A DNA stretch of 38,548 nt from Oscillospiraceae bacterium (GCA_015065505.1 SVQE01000020.1:1-38548), one strand, 5' to 3'; positions 10,801 through 17,339 are shown, numbered from the stretch's first letter. Made by a program: numbers and translations. Notes: generated by a model from the letters alone, not told the origin.

Positions 10801-11793
10801 GTAAACGCTGTGTTGATAAGTATCTATATCAGAGTCTATCAAAACAATCTTGCTAACACGAATATCGCTTCCGTTGAACGCATTATCATAAACCGTTGTT
10901 TCACTTTCTCTGTAAGAATAGTAGGATTCCGTTTTTGTTTTTGAATAAGCAAACGCTCTGTTGTCTATTATTGAAAGCTTTCCTGTGAAAGATATCTTCA
11001 AAAAATTAGCATATTCAAACGCACATGGTTCAATTATTTCAACGCTTTCGGGGATAACGATGTCGCAGTTAAAAACTGTTTTGTAGAATGCACCGAATCC
11101 GATTCTGTTTATTGTGTCCGGAAGAACAATATAATCAATATATGAATTAGCAAACATATACTGAGAAATCTTTGTTATATTGCAGCCGTTGAAATCAAAT
11201 GTTCCTATTGAAGCTCCGTTAAACAAACTGCTTCCAAGTTCAATATTGTTTTTGCAGGGAAGAGAAAAATAGTTTATATTTGAATCTCTGAATGCAGAGC
11301 CTCCAATATCCTCAACGCTGTTCGGAAGCTCTATTTCTCGTATTGAATATCCTCTGAAAGCATTTGCATCGATATATTTCAATTCCGAGTTTTTTTCAAA
11401 GAAAACATTCAGAATTCTGTCGTTGTATGAATCAACACCGAGGCAATATTGCTCGAGTTCTTCAACATTCTTGCTGAAAACAACATTTGAAAAAGGCAGA
11501 TCAAAAAGCTGTTGCTCTCCCTCATATTCGAAATAGAGAGGAAGATCGCAGCCCATATATTCGCCGTTTTCATCATAAAAATCCTTTGAGCCGATAATTT
11601 TTCCGTCAAGATAAAGAACATCTTCCTGACCGTCATATATCCATTCAAAGCTGTAATCATCATCGTTCGGGTCATCATAATGACCGCAGATTTCCCACTC
11701 GCTGACACTATCTGCAAGTGCCGTCAGCGGTGCGCTTGATATAATCATCAAAAGAGTAAGAATTATTGATATTAATCGTTTTGTTAGTTTCAT
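4840..11793 (-). CDS. giant secreted BspA-like LRR protein with C-terminal type I dockerin
   Basis: About 2317 residues. A signal peptide (MKLTKRLISII to about residue 28) is followed by dozens of 22-24-residue LRR_5/BspA-type repeats recognised by the recurring pattern of AF, LP or IP and SIG positions. Four W-Y/LYLDG-type cap modules near residues 30, 326, 1241 and 1511 divide the array into blocks. After about 2040 come CxxC-containing segments (VCEYCSE, TCSNCNQ), a carboxypeptidase-regulatory-like beta domain (about 2154-2228), and a dockerin (about 2241-2295) with two calcium loops, DFNKDGTINDDD and DLNNDGYINAKD. No catalytic domain is visible. The start at 11793 follows AAAGGAGAT; an upstream TTG at 11817 lies before this site. 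The gap to the preceding LRR sensor gene is 16 bp. Likely role: surface binding or adhesion anchored through a cohesin; the partner is not in the window. Confidence 0.9.
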   Translation of the reverse strand: MKLTKRLISIILTLLMIISSAPLTALADSVSEWEICGHYDDPNDDDYSFEWIYDGQEDVLYLDGKIIGSKDFYDENGEYMGCDLPLYFEYEGEQQLFDLPFSNVVFSKNVEELEQYCLGVDSYNDRILNVFFEKNSELKYIDANAFRGYSIREIELPNSVEDIGGSAFRDSNINYFSLPCKNNIELGSSLFNGASIGTFDFNGCNITKISQYMFANSYIDYIVLPDTINRIGFGAFYKTVFNCDIVIPESVEIIEPCAFEYANFLKISFTGKLSIIDNRAFAYSKTKTESYYSYRESETTVYDNAFNGSDIRVSKIVLIDSDIDTYQHSVYGTYDNEEDDAFDLSWSYDADTDTLYLDAEGIKLVKAYDLQCLPLFYTNRNGKEILWYGTYHNVVFSKNVKTLYANCLGIIDWSQSDSINVTFESGSKLERMSGDAFQYAKVPSLEIPDTCYAIGPNAFAGSKLEYIKLPAFRGDDKRDKMIFQTGVFEGCSNNIEVDFNNMLITELPDDTFNGATISNVILPQSLEEIEMDAFYGATVNCDIHLPDSVRIINSAAFAYAKLKNVYLSESLRYISNHAFCKATFDGNVVFDESSYDIELDMYAFSETNIESFNFTSQIKEVGQSVFQDCRKLKTVTADDDCVLETIGSYAFSSCYQLETVEIPDSVRTISGNAFYDCLHMTEVQISEDSHLESIGNYAFYQCQKITSFTFPDSLKRIGTNAFYLTKIESINFGKNSKLEYIDQQAFYNCSSLKSLKIPKKLKQIGKQAFAVSGIRSITYENGAELISIGESAFSLCRALTSVRLPNTITYMGASAFEECTKLQTINIPSGVTSIPDKAFYNDAILETVIPDTVTEIGNSSFYKCEKVTSIPKSICSIGSSAFVNSGITAVDFSGTTQSINIGSKAFSACNYLTTVNLSDSDVYLYDYAFSSCGSLKTVLLSDTITSIPTSAFMNSGIESITLPSSLKNIGDSAFSGCYRLKNINIPATVVKINELAFSGCTALENVNFANSEASITLGNYAFNRCTSLQEISLPNNITAIPKYCFSYSGIEQINLPSALTKIDTSAFAQTNIYEIWIPDSVTTINSEAFIDCKNLHNVRLSDESKLSKIESYAFSGCEKLTTFYFGDSLTKIGSYAFSDCDFKSLRLPSACATVEKYAFKNNNELKTVILLSKAVSIGVYAFFYNSDESCFNNFETIIYGYSFTDAKAYADSHDISFVPIDSVENPEGVDNFNEIGEEVGSTYGTWQNGNWSVLKEEVNVLYISGRGDFVTYGIYDSNGTRKDFISLLNEFEIKRIKFGNGITGIPANFLHSETPTSVELIRVPNSLTSIGAHAFDGSNVKAIYNDAHSEAPLNGWYSSYIPQSVTYIGEYAFANTPNLGEDFELPKDLTEIPEGLFFNSGISNVEMYGRVTKIGKKAFAECSNMTSLYLPCSVTEFYVDNENSANNSFGWTDGHINSNLWVLTRKDSAADKYCKANGINTSEYYGKPYRKGYLSDYAAPQTNIDNANYVTELYWEYYIEDDLVLLNIKGRANELRTNGTRLYEFSMDSDAYAYKNKSTDEMIVQADNLIIEGITKMTAPNIISRFNPNSIDIKSTISRVGSEVFANCTRVKEILLPEGLTVVGDYCFKNCKALERVRLGYGVSTVPEGLFYECRKIEVVDLGNIVLQNIGSKAFYNCNSLKFVNLSNITSYNEGSIGEQAFYNCVNLQEIFIPQNIRYIEQKAFYNCVQVQRLTLSGNVTRIEKDAFANLLYCEEININSEVNPAAFSDEKDIFSNLGSYTNGIEINIGSSVENLDCKFFNGLNVTKLNLGSGVDTLTNKQCLSTLKEITADDSLNFTVKNGLLYRGSTLVLAPQGLTQINIDPSTKAIDAYAFYGTNAKSITLPDSIETIGNSCFENSKALVGITLSEGLSYIPECAFKDCAKLRLLNLPESIVLIKDSAFENCESLVSAVFNSSLYSIGINAFKNCTRLEGLAFPENLSSIQQGAFMNCAALKYAYIWNTLIGDNAFDGCDKLNIFTPVGSDAYRYAREFDIPYSAYTDEELFFDEWAIKIDAIAGYLGYCEEDGHGNIQYLTVYEADCEHDGYVIGVCEYCSEILEEIHTDAYGHNFALETQIPATATTKGISVYTCSNCNQSYSNYTEPLDENYQTETHSVCGKVVIASNNLATSGIAPAKNVSIEINGMTVATTDKNGDFSFDIETGTYEAYLKYAYGFTRKIYIVVDNSDIDISDEPIEIIGCDFNKDGTINDDDITLFKMIISAKENDPSYLAFVDLNNDGYINAKDLLYIRNQSGISASGFKYEQKIISQSLQYNVLI

Positions 11794-11809
11794 AATATTA
11801 TCTCCTTTC

Positions 11810-13756
11810 TCACTCAATAACAGTGTAGTTTATATTATTTTCTATTGCGTATTCATAGGGCACGGTGTTTGCATAAACATTCATATTCAGCCTTGTGCTC
11901 TTGAACACTGCGTTTTCGCCCATTTTTTCAATATTTTTACCGAAGGTTATTTCCCTCATCCTTACGGAATATAAGCCGTAGGTTCCGATTTTCTTAACGC
12001 TTTCGGGAACGGTAAGCTCACGGAACTCCGTGCTCATAAAGGCATAGCTTTCTATCTGCGTTAAGCCCTCGGGAAGAGTTAAGGCGCTTATATGAGCGCC
12101 CCTGAATGCGCCTTCGGGAATAACAGTGAAGCCCTTCGGAATATTAACCTCGGTTAGCTTATTGCAATAGGCAAAGGAATATTTATTTATTTCCTCAATG
12201 CCCTCGTTCAGCTTTGAAAAATCAATATTTCTGCAATATGCAAATGCGTATTCACCTGCTTTTTTAAGCTTTGGAATTGATGAATCCGCTTCGGCGCTTT
12301 CGCAGTTATAAAACGCGAAGCTCTTTGCCGTTTCAATATTTGCCGTGTTGATAACTGTTTCAAGCGCCGTGCACTCGGAAAATGCAGAGCTGCCAATGGT
12401 TTTAACATTTTCGGGCAGTGTAACCTTTTTAAGCGCCTTGCAGTTTTCGCAAAGGCTTTCGGGAATTTCGGTTAAGCTGCCTTTCAGCGATAACTCTTTA
12501 ATATTCGAGTTTTTAAATGCCGCTTTGCCGAGGTGGGTTATATTATTGCTGAAAACAGCGTTTTCAAGCTCGGTGCAGTTTTCGAATGCATTATCGAAAA
12601 TCTTTTTAACATAAACAGCGGTTATCCTTTTGATATTGCTGTTTTTAAAGGTGTTTGCGCCGATTGCATAAACAGGTTTGCCGTCAATCAGATTTATATT
12701 AAGCTCCTCGGCACTGCCCTTATATTTGGTTATATAAGCCCCCTTTGACGACAAGAAGTAATCAAAATCATCATTTTTGCAGATTTCCGCGCCCCTTGTT
12801 TCCTCGTCGGGACGAACGGTTATTTTGATTTTAATAACACAGTTTTCATAAATAATTCGCAAGGTGTAGTCAGCCGTTACATTCATATTGAGGCTCTTTG
12901 TGTAATCGCAGTCGCTGAGCGCAACATCCTTTTTAGTTCCGTCACTCATAACAGCTTTAAGCTTTAAGCCCTTATATGAAAGCTCCTCGCCGTATATATA
13001 ATTCACCTTGAAATTATTGTATCGGGCTTCAAGCGCCGTAACATAAGGCTTTTCGGGCTCTTTTTCAGGCTCAATAATGCTTGCGCTTTCCGTTGTGTTT
13101 TCGGGCGGCTTATTTGTTGGGGCAACACTTGAGGGCTCTTCACCCTCTTCATCGTCGCCGAGCTGTTCAATATAATCCTTCTTTACTTTTGTTGTGCTGT
13201 TAACCTCATTTGGTTTTGTTGTTGTTACGGGAAGCGTTGTTGTTTCCTGCGCCGGTTCGGGTGCGGTTGCAGGCTCGGTCGGCGCTTCGGGTTCATCAAA
13301 GTCACCGAGCTGAATAATTTCGCCGTCGCTTTGCGCGTCGGTTTCTATAATGTTCCAATCTTCAAGCTTCTGCTGAAGCTGCAGACCGAGATTATCAAGC
13401 AAATCAACCCCCGTAAAATTCTTGTATGCGGCATTTGCGGTCATTGCCGAAGCAGCAAGTATTGCCGCAACAAGCGAAGCCTTTGCAAAAACATTCATAT
13501 TTTTAAAACGGTTTTGCCTCGGCTGAATTGATTTTAAGAAGTCTTTTGAATTACGCAGGGGAATAAGCACGGTAAAGCCCTTGTTTTCTTCTTTTTCCAA
13601 TTCAAGAAGCGCCTCAACGCAGCTGTCTATCAGCCCTGCATTCATACGGCTTACATCTTTAGATAACTCGTTATCTATTATTTCATTCAGGGCAGCTGCA
13701 ATATTCTCGTTATTAAAGTTGCATAATACTTTTGAATCAATATCAATGCAAGCCAT
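11810..13756 (-). CDS. probable transmembrane anti-sigma/sensor with extracellular Ig-like and LRR domains
   Basis: 648 residues in four parts. Residues 1-88 are cytosolic, soluble and partly helical. One TM helix lies at about 90-110 (AKASLVAAILAASAMTANAA). A Pro/Thr/Glu-rich linker spans about 140-238 and contains two similar acidic motifs (IIQLGD, IEQLGD). Then come a bacterial Ig-like domain (about 240-314; YGEELSYKGLKLKAVMSDGT) and BspA-type LRRs (about 340-640). The gene starts 27 bp after the ECF sigma gene. By analogy with sigma/anti-sigma pairs such as SigI/RsgI of cellulosome-forming clostridia, the N-terminus should hold the sigma factor while the outside domain senses a surface ligand. 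The N-terminal domain is not one I can name, so the anti-sigma role is inference from architecture and position. The start follows AAAGGAG. Confidence 0.8.
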   Translation of the reverse strand: MACIDIDSKVLCNFNNENIAAALNEIIDNELSKDVSRMNAGLIDSCVEALLELEKEENKGFTVLIPLRNSKDFLKSIQPRQNRFKNMNVFAKASLVAAILAASAMTANAAYKNFTGVDLLDNLGLQLQQKLEDWNIIETDAQSDGEIIQLGDFDEPEAPTEPATAPEPAQETTTLPVTTTKPNEVNSTTKVKKDYIEQLGDDEEGEEPSSVAPTNKPPENTTESASIIEPEKEPEKPYVTALEARYNNFKVNYIYGEELSYKGLKLKAVMSDGTKKDVALSDCDYTKSLNMNVTADYTLRIIYENCVIKIKITVRPDEETRGAEICKNDDFDYFLSSKGAYITKYKGSAEELNINLIDGKPVYAIGANTFKNSNIKRITAVYVKKIFDNAFENCTELENAVFSNNITHLGKAAFKNSNIKELSLKGSLTEIPESLCENCKALKKVTLPENVKTIGSSAFSECTALETVINTANIETAKSFAFYNCESAEADSSIPKLKKAGEYAFAYCRNIDFSKLNEGIEEINKYSFAYCNKLTEVNIPKGFTVIPEGAFRGAHISALTLPEGLTQIESYAFMSTEFRELTVPESVKKIGTYGLYSVRMREITFGKNIEKMGENAVFKSTRLNMNVYANTVPYEYAIENNINYTVIE

Positions 13757-13783
13757 GTGTTTTCTCCTTTCCGATAGCTGATA

Positions 13784-14296
13784 TTATTCCATCAGCTTTC
13801 TGATTTTTTCTTTCATTCGCGAAATTCTGACCGAAACATTTGTAACGCTCATTCCAAGAATTTCGGCAATTTCGTTTATTTTTAATTCCTGTATGTATCT
13901 GAGTCTGAATATTTCTGAATCTGTGTCATTCAGTGCATCGCTTATCATTTTTGAGTATTCCTCAAAGGAAAGACGGTCGTCTATATCAGTTGAATGGGTT
14001 ATTATTTCTTTAACATCTTCAATATCAACATTTAATAGCTCGCGTTTCAGCTCGGCATATCTCTTTTTCACAAGATTTGAAGCCGTCTTTAAAAGGAAGG
14101 GCTGAACAAATTCAACTTCCTCGCCTTTAAGATACTTGTTATAAAGCACTATAAATGCTTCCTGAACGCAATCCTCAACCGACGGTAAATCGTCCTTAAG
14201 CCGTGATAAGCAGAATTTATATATAGAAGAGTAATATTGATTATATGCCGTTTTCAGCTTACTGTCGGCGGCTTGCTTCGTTCTTTTGTCCGACAA
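13784..14296 (-). CDS. ECF-type RNA polymerase sigma factor
   Basis: About 170 residues, normal for group IV sigma factors. Region 2 is seen at about residues 15-80 (YYSSIYKFCLSRL, DCVQEAFIVLY, LLKTASNLVKKRY) and region 4 in the last 55 (DSEIFRLRYIQELKINEIA, then the MSVTNVSVRISRMKEKIRK helix-turn-helix). There is no region 1 or 3. The start is read as TTG at 14296, eight bases after GGAGG; the GTG at 14305 overlaps that site and cannot use it. The gene heads the operon with the LRR membrane sensor and the giant LRR-dockerin protein and probably drives that operon and other surface genes (inference). Confidence 0.9.
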   Translation of the reverse strand: MSDKRTKQAADSKLKTAYNQYYSSIYKFCLSRLKDDLPSVEDCVQEAFIVLYNKYLKGEEVEFVQPFLLKTASNLVKKRYAELKRELLNVDIEDVKEIITHSTDIDDRLSFEEYSKMISDALNDTDSEIFRLRYIQELKINEIAEILGMSVTNVSVRISRMKEKIRKLME

Positions 14297-14333
14297 GTGA
14301 TGCACCTCCTTTCAACACAGATTTTAACTTCAG

Positions 14334-14364
14334 GGCAGTGAATAATAAAACTTTTCACACTGCC
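14334..14364 (-). promoter_or_regulatory. leader hairpin upstream of the sigma gene
   Basis: GGCAGTG (14334-14340) and CACTGCC (14358-14364) form a 7-bp inverted repeat with a 17-base loop in the leader, between the candidate promoter and the Shine-Dalgarno site. It has no T-tract, so it is not a simple terminator. Confidence 0.4.
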
Positions 14365-14375
14365 TCTATATGTAT

Positions 14376-14402
14376 GTACTTTTTGAGGGGATAAATCTTA
14401 CA
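14376..14402 (-). promoter_or_regulatory. candidate ECF-type (autoregulated) promoter of the sigma operon
   Basis: On the minus strand TGTAAGA (14396-14402) is followed after 16 bp by GTAC (14376-14379). This resembles the general -35 TGTAA and -10 CGTA/GTC pattern of ECF promoters more than a sigma-A promoter. Single example, so tentative. Confidence 0.35.
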
Positions 14403-14501
14403 CTTTTTTCAAAATTTTTTGAAAAATTTTTTATCCAATTATATAATTAGTATAGCAAAAAATAAAAAGGCAGTCAAAAAGCCAATAATTGACGAATGAC
14501 G

Positions 14502-14665
14502 AACCTTCGGCGCATTATCGCGCCCCGAAATTCGTAATCTCGACCAACGGTTCCCAAAATTTGTTTCGGCTTGGAGCGCCGACAAATTTTGACCGTTCGG
14601 CAGTTCTTTTTGTTCGCTTCATCTGCCACCGGCAGCGCTCGCAAACGAACCGTAATTCGTAATTA
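14502..14665. repeat. second copy of the intergenic repeat family, with a long hairpin
   Basis: Positions 14502-14538 match 4729-4765 with one mismatch. Downstream is an imperfect inverted repeat: AACGGT...CAAAATTTGT (14546-14564) against ACAAATTTTG-ACCGTT (14582-14597). The element ends in CGTAATTCGTAATT, the same word that forms the ends of the first copy. No coding potential. Confidence 0.55.
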
Positions 14666-14696
14666 AAAAAATCCCCCACATCTGCGGGGGATTTTT
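14664..14696. terminator. rho-independent terminator of the DUF5050-like gene
   Basis: AAAAATCCCCC pairs with GGGGGATTTTT (14686-14696) around an eight-base loop. It starts four bases after the minus-strand stop codon and has T-rich flanks on both sides. Confidence 0.85.
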
Positions 14697-14700
14697 AAAA

Positions 14701-15669
14701 CTACGCTATTGTTGCTATTGTGTAGTAGCCGAAGGTTGGGTTTCCTTCGTCATATTTCATTGTTACAATCTTGTTCTTATAGAAGCCCATGCTGTCAAAC
14801 ATAACCTTATAGCCTTCTATTTTTCTGACGGTTTCGCGCTTGCCGTCGGACTTGAATCTGTAGTAATAAACATAGCCGTCGTCTCTGAGCTCGTTGCCGT
14901 AGAAGTTTCCGCCTGCAGCGATGAACTGACCTTCTCTGTATTTTGATTCACAGTATTTGGTAACCTTCTTTGTGTCTACATTTGCCTTATAGAAGGTAAC
15001 CGAGCTCTTTGAATATTTTGCGATATAGAGGATATTGCCCTCCATTGCGATAATATCAATGTTCTTTAAGGTTGTGTTGAAGCTTACGGTTGAAACCTTA
15101 TATGTTTTTGCATTGATTTTCTTGAACTTGTTCGCGGAATAATCAAAGTAATAGATATTTGATTTCCACGAGAAGCAGGGATGAAGAATCTCGCTGCCGA
15201 TTCTTTTGATATTCTTTCCGTCAAAATCGCATTTATAGAAGCCCGTATATTTGCCTCCGTTTGCGCTGAAGAAAATCTTACCGTCCGTTATCATCAGATT
15301 GGTGATATAAACATTCTTGATTAAGGTTTTCATCGTTTTGCCTGTTGTGGAAGTCTTTTTAAGATATCCGTTGGGGTCGGCATAGTAAATATAGTTGCCG
15401 TTTATTGCGTTGTATTCATAGCACTTAATATTGCTGCGAACAGCTGTCGGAGTTCCGGTAAAGCTTGATTTTACGAAAAGCTTTTTCTTGTTGTTATCAA
15501 AGAAATAGGAATTCTTTCCGTAAAAGCTGCCGCCTTCAAAGATGTACTGGCTGTTATACTGCCTTCTCTGCTGATAGTAGTCCGAGGAATCGGCACGCGC
15601 AACAAGACTTGCCGAAAGCGAACAAATCAGCATAATAACTGCAAGCAATAAGCTAATTTTCTTTTTCAT
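14701..15669 (-). CDS. secreted protein with DUF5050-like beta-propeller repeats
   Basis: About 322 residues. A clear signal peptide (MKKKISLLLAVIMLICSLSA, cleaved near ARA-DS) precedes repeated strands of the form YYxDxxGxLKKTxxxGK, FYKCDFDGKNIKRI and FYKANVDTKKVTKY. These match the pattern of DUF5050-type propeller repeats, which are usually surface proteins of unknown ligand. No catalytic residues are recognised. The start at 15669 follows AGGAGAGG; a longer frame from 15696 has no such site. It has its own promoter and terminator, so it is not part of the sigma operon although it lies beside it on the same strand. Confidence 0.75.
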   Translation of the reverse strand: MKKKISLLLAVIMLICSLSASLVARADSSDYYQQRRQYNSQYIFEGGSFYGKNSYFFDNNKKKLFVKSSFTGTPTAVRSNIKCYEYNAINGNYIYYADPNGYLKKTSTTGKTMKTLIKNVYITNLMITDGKIFFSANGGKYTGFYKCDFDGKNIKRIGSEILHPCFSWKSNIYYFDYSANKFKKINAKTYKVSTVSFNTTLKNIDIIAMEGNILYIAKYSKSSVTFYKANVDTKKVTKYCESKYREGQFIAAGGNFYGNELRDDGYVYYYRFKSDGKRETVRKIEGYKVMFDSMGFYKNKIVTMKYDEGNPTFGYYTIATIA

Positions 15670-15716
15670 ATATACCTCTCCTTTTATAAAAATCAAAAAT
15701 AATATTCCTTGTTAAT

Positions 15717-15745
15717 ATAATAACCGAATGACAATTGAATGTCAA
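15717..15745 (-). promoter_or_regulatory. sigma-A promoter of the DUF5050-like gene
   Basis: On the minus strand TTGACA (15740-15745) and TATTAT (15717-15722) are separated by exactly 17 bp, about 48 bases before the start codon. Confidence 0.75.
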
Positions 15746-15799
15746 ATAATAAAAAAACAGCCCTGTCCAATACATTTGAACAAGTCTGTGACGTAATGG

Positions 15800-15828
15800 T
15801 GACGAAAGGGGTCAGACCCCTTTCGTCA
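15800..15828. repeat. REP-like palindrome 1 (GACGAAAGGGGTC A GACCCCTTTCGTC)
   Basis: Perfect 14-bp arms around a central A. It shares the GGGGTC-N-GACCCC core with three other palindromes around the transposase gene, but has GAAA in place of GTAA. Confidence 0.85.
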
Positions 15829-15873
15829 GTTTATAGTTCGCTAAGTTATTAATTATTTTCAACCAGAATGCAT

Positions 15874-15908
15874 AATTGACGTAAGGGGTCTGACCCCTTA
15901 CGTCAATT
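15874..15908. repeat. REP-like palindrome 2
   Basis: Perfect 17-bp arms (AATTGACGTAAGGGGTC and its complement) around a central T. It lies 40 bp downstream of the transposase stop codon and may also act as its transcription terminator. Confidence 0.88.
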
Positions 15909-15947
15909 AGTGTCAATTATTGTCAATTGTTTTTACGTCTATTAAGA

Positions 15948-16703
15948 TTACTCGGCGCTTCTGCCCTCTGCAATTCTTTGAGAAACGCCCGTAAACAATA
16001 TTATTTGGCGGATTGAAAGTCCCTCTTTGCGTAAATATTTCGCATATTCTATCTGTGTTTCTCTCGGCAGTGCCTGATATTCTTCCAAGCTTCTGCAATT
16101 TGTTCTAAGTTCAATTATTCGTCTTGCTTCATTATCGGAAATTCTCATTGCTGCATTATCATTTATATCAAGGTGCTTATCAGCACATATTTCTTCGTGA
16201 ATACGCTTGAATTCATTAATTCCGATGAGCTCAAGGGCAAATCCCGTACTTACAAAGCCATTACCCTTGAAATAATCATTATAACTGCTAAATGTATAAT
16301 CAGAACACCTTTTAACAATCCCTGCATTAATCGGGTTTTGATGGATATACCTTAATACCGATATAAAATAAGCATCGTCATTTACAGGCAGACTTTTATA
16401 CCTTCCCTGAAAAACAGCACCCGTTCTTTCATATTTGATGTTATACCAGTAAACAAAAGCATCCCCAAGCCTTTTGAATATTAAATCAATAGGCTCTTCA
16501 CCTTCCTGAATAAGCAAGTGAACATGATTTCGCATTAAGCAATATGCGTGAAGCCTAAATCCGCTTATAGTTTTACATCTTGATAAAACAGTTAAAAACA
16601 TATTATAGTCATCATTATCATAGAAAACCTGCTGTTTGTTTATGCCGCGGAGCATAACATGATAAATGCCTGTTTCGCTTTTTACTCGCTTTTGCCTTGA
16701 CAT
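15948..16703 (-). CDS. REP-associated tyrosine transposase (Y1_Tnp, RAYT)
   Basis: 251 residues, complete. The N-terminal Y1 transposase domain shows the strand GIYHVMLRGINKQQVFYDNDD, the HUH metal motif in RNHVHLLI (about residues 59-66), and the catalytic-tyrosine helix YIHQNPINAGIV. The C-terminal about 80 residues (REEGLS-type helix-turn-helix, LRKEGLSIRQIILFTGVSQ) are typical of RAYTs. These enzymes cut and join single-stranded palindromes. Two matching palindromes lie on each side of the gene, which supports the assignment. No frameshift is visible, so it may be active. Whether the gene itself is mobile is unclear. Confidence 0.92.
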   Translation of the reverse strand: MSRQKRVKSETGIYHVMLRGINKQQVFYDNDDYNMFLTVLSRCKTISGFRLHAYCLMRNHVHLLIQEGEEPIDLIFKRLGDAFVYWYNIKYERTGAVFQGRYKSLPVNDDAYFISVLRYIHQNPINAGIVKRCSDYTFSSYNDYFKGNGFVSTGFALELIGINEFKRIHEEICADKHLDINDNAAMRISDNEARRIIELRTNCRSLEEYQALPRETQIEYAKYLRKEGLSIRQIILFTGVSQRIAEGRSAE

Positions 16704-16755
16704 TTAATCACCGTCCAGTCTTACACATATAATAGCATTAACGCGCCGCTTTGTC

Positions 16756-16794
16756 AACACTGACGTAAGGGGTCAGACCCCATACGTCAATGTT
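16756..16794. repeat. REP-like palindrome 3
   Basis: TGACGTAAGGGGTC (16761-16774), central A, GACCCCATACGTCA (16776-16789), with AACAC/ATGTT extending the arms. Two mismatched positions. It lies upstream of the transposase start. Confidence 0.85.
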
Positions 16795-16829
16795 AAATCC
16801 GCTAAAAATCAGATGTTTGTTGAAGCGAT

Positions 16830-16874
16830 GCCTCCACTGACGTATGGGGTCTGACCCCTTACGTCAGTGGAGGC
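16830..16874. repeat. REP-like palindrome 4
   Basis: Longest of the four: 22-bp arms with one mismatch around a central T (16852). The GCCTCCAC...GTGGAGGC ends extend the common core. It lies ten bases before the Rrf2 terminator hairpin. Confidence 0.88.
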
Positions 16875-16883
16875 GTAAAAATA

Positions 16884-16907
16884 AAAAGGCTGTCAAAGCA
16901 GCCTTTT
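16884..16907 (-). terminator. terminator of the Rrf2 gene / met operon
   Basis: AAAAGGCTG (16884-16892) pairs with CAGCCTTTT (16899-16907). On the minus strand it begins at the stop codon itself and is followed by a T-rich TTATTTTTAC tract. Confidence 0.8.
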
Positions 16908-17301
16908 ATAACAAATCATCAAGTGTTTTTGAGTTGAGGAAGTCCATAATAACCTCGTTGAGCTCGTTCCACATCGGGCGCGAAAGGCAGCTGCCCTCTT
17001 TGGTGCATTCTCTTTCACATTCAATGCACGAAACGGGCGCAAGCGATTTTTCGGTCAGCGCAAGAATTTCACCCACGGAATATTCCCCCGGCTTTCTGTT
17101 AAGACGATAGCCGCCCGATTTGCCCCTTGCGCTGTCGAGCAGACCGCCCTTTGAGAGCTTTGAAACAATCGCTTCAAGATATTTCATACTTATTTGCTGA
17201 CGCTCGGAAATATCCTTGAGCGAAACATATGAGCCATCGTCGTGCTGAGCCAAATCAAGCATAACGCTCATAGCATATCTTCCTTTAGTGGATATAATCA
17301 T
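16906..17301 (-). CDS. Rrf2/IscR-family transcriptional regulator
   Basis: About 131 residues. The N-terminus (MIISTKGRYAMSVMLDLA) and the winged helix (VSLKDISERQQISMKYLEAI, LLDSARGKSGGYRL) are diagnostic of Rrf2. Four cysteines at about 92, 95, 99 and 105 lie where IscR-type proteins bind an Fe-S cluster (C92, C98 and C104 in E. coli IscR), though the spacing differs. The start at 17301 is picked for homology; the site upstream is weak. It lies 66 bp after metH on the same strand and is probably the last gene of the met operon, so sulfur, methionine or iron-sulfur control is plausible but unproven. Confidence 0.88.
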   Translation of the reverse strand: MIISTKGRYAMSVMLDLAQHDDGSYVSLKDISERQQISMKYLEAIVSKLSKGGLLDSARGKSGGYRLNRKPGEYSVGEILALTEKSLAPVSCIECERECTKEGSCLSRPMWNELNEVIMDFLNSKTLDDLL

Positions 17302-17312
17302 TTTGACTTGCC

Positions 17313-17339
17313 ACACCCGAATCAAGAAAATTCAGGTGT
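17313..17339 (-). promoter_or_regulatory. inverted repeat between metH and the Rrf2 gene
   Basis: ACACCCGAAT (17313-17322) and ATTCAGGTGT (17330-17339) form a 9-of-10 inverted repeat with a seven-base loop, just upstream of the Rrf2 start. No T-tract follows. It could be an operator or a processing hairpin. Confidence 0.35.

Noticed and set aside
14297..14305. GTG start of the sigma gene at 14305
   Set aside because: It overlaps the Shine-Dalgarno sequence that serves the TTG at 14296.
15800..16874. CRISPR array from the four similar repeats
   Set aside because: Repeats are palindromic, irregularly spaced and lie on both sides of a transposase gene; there are no uniform spacers.
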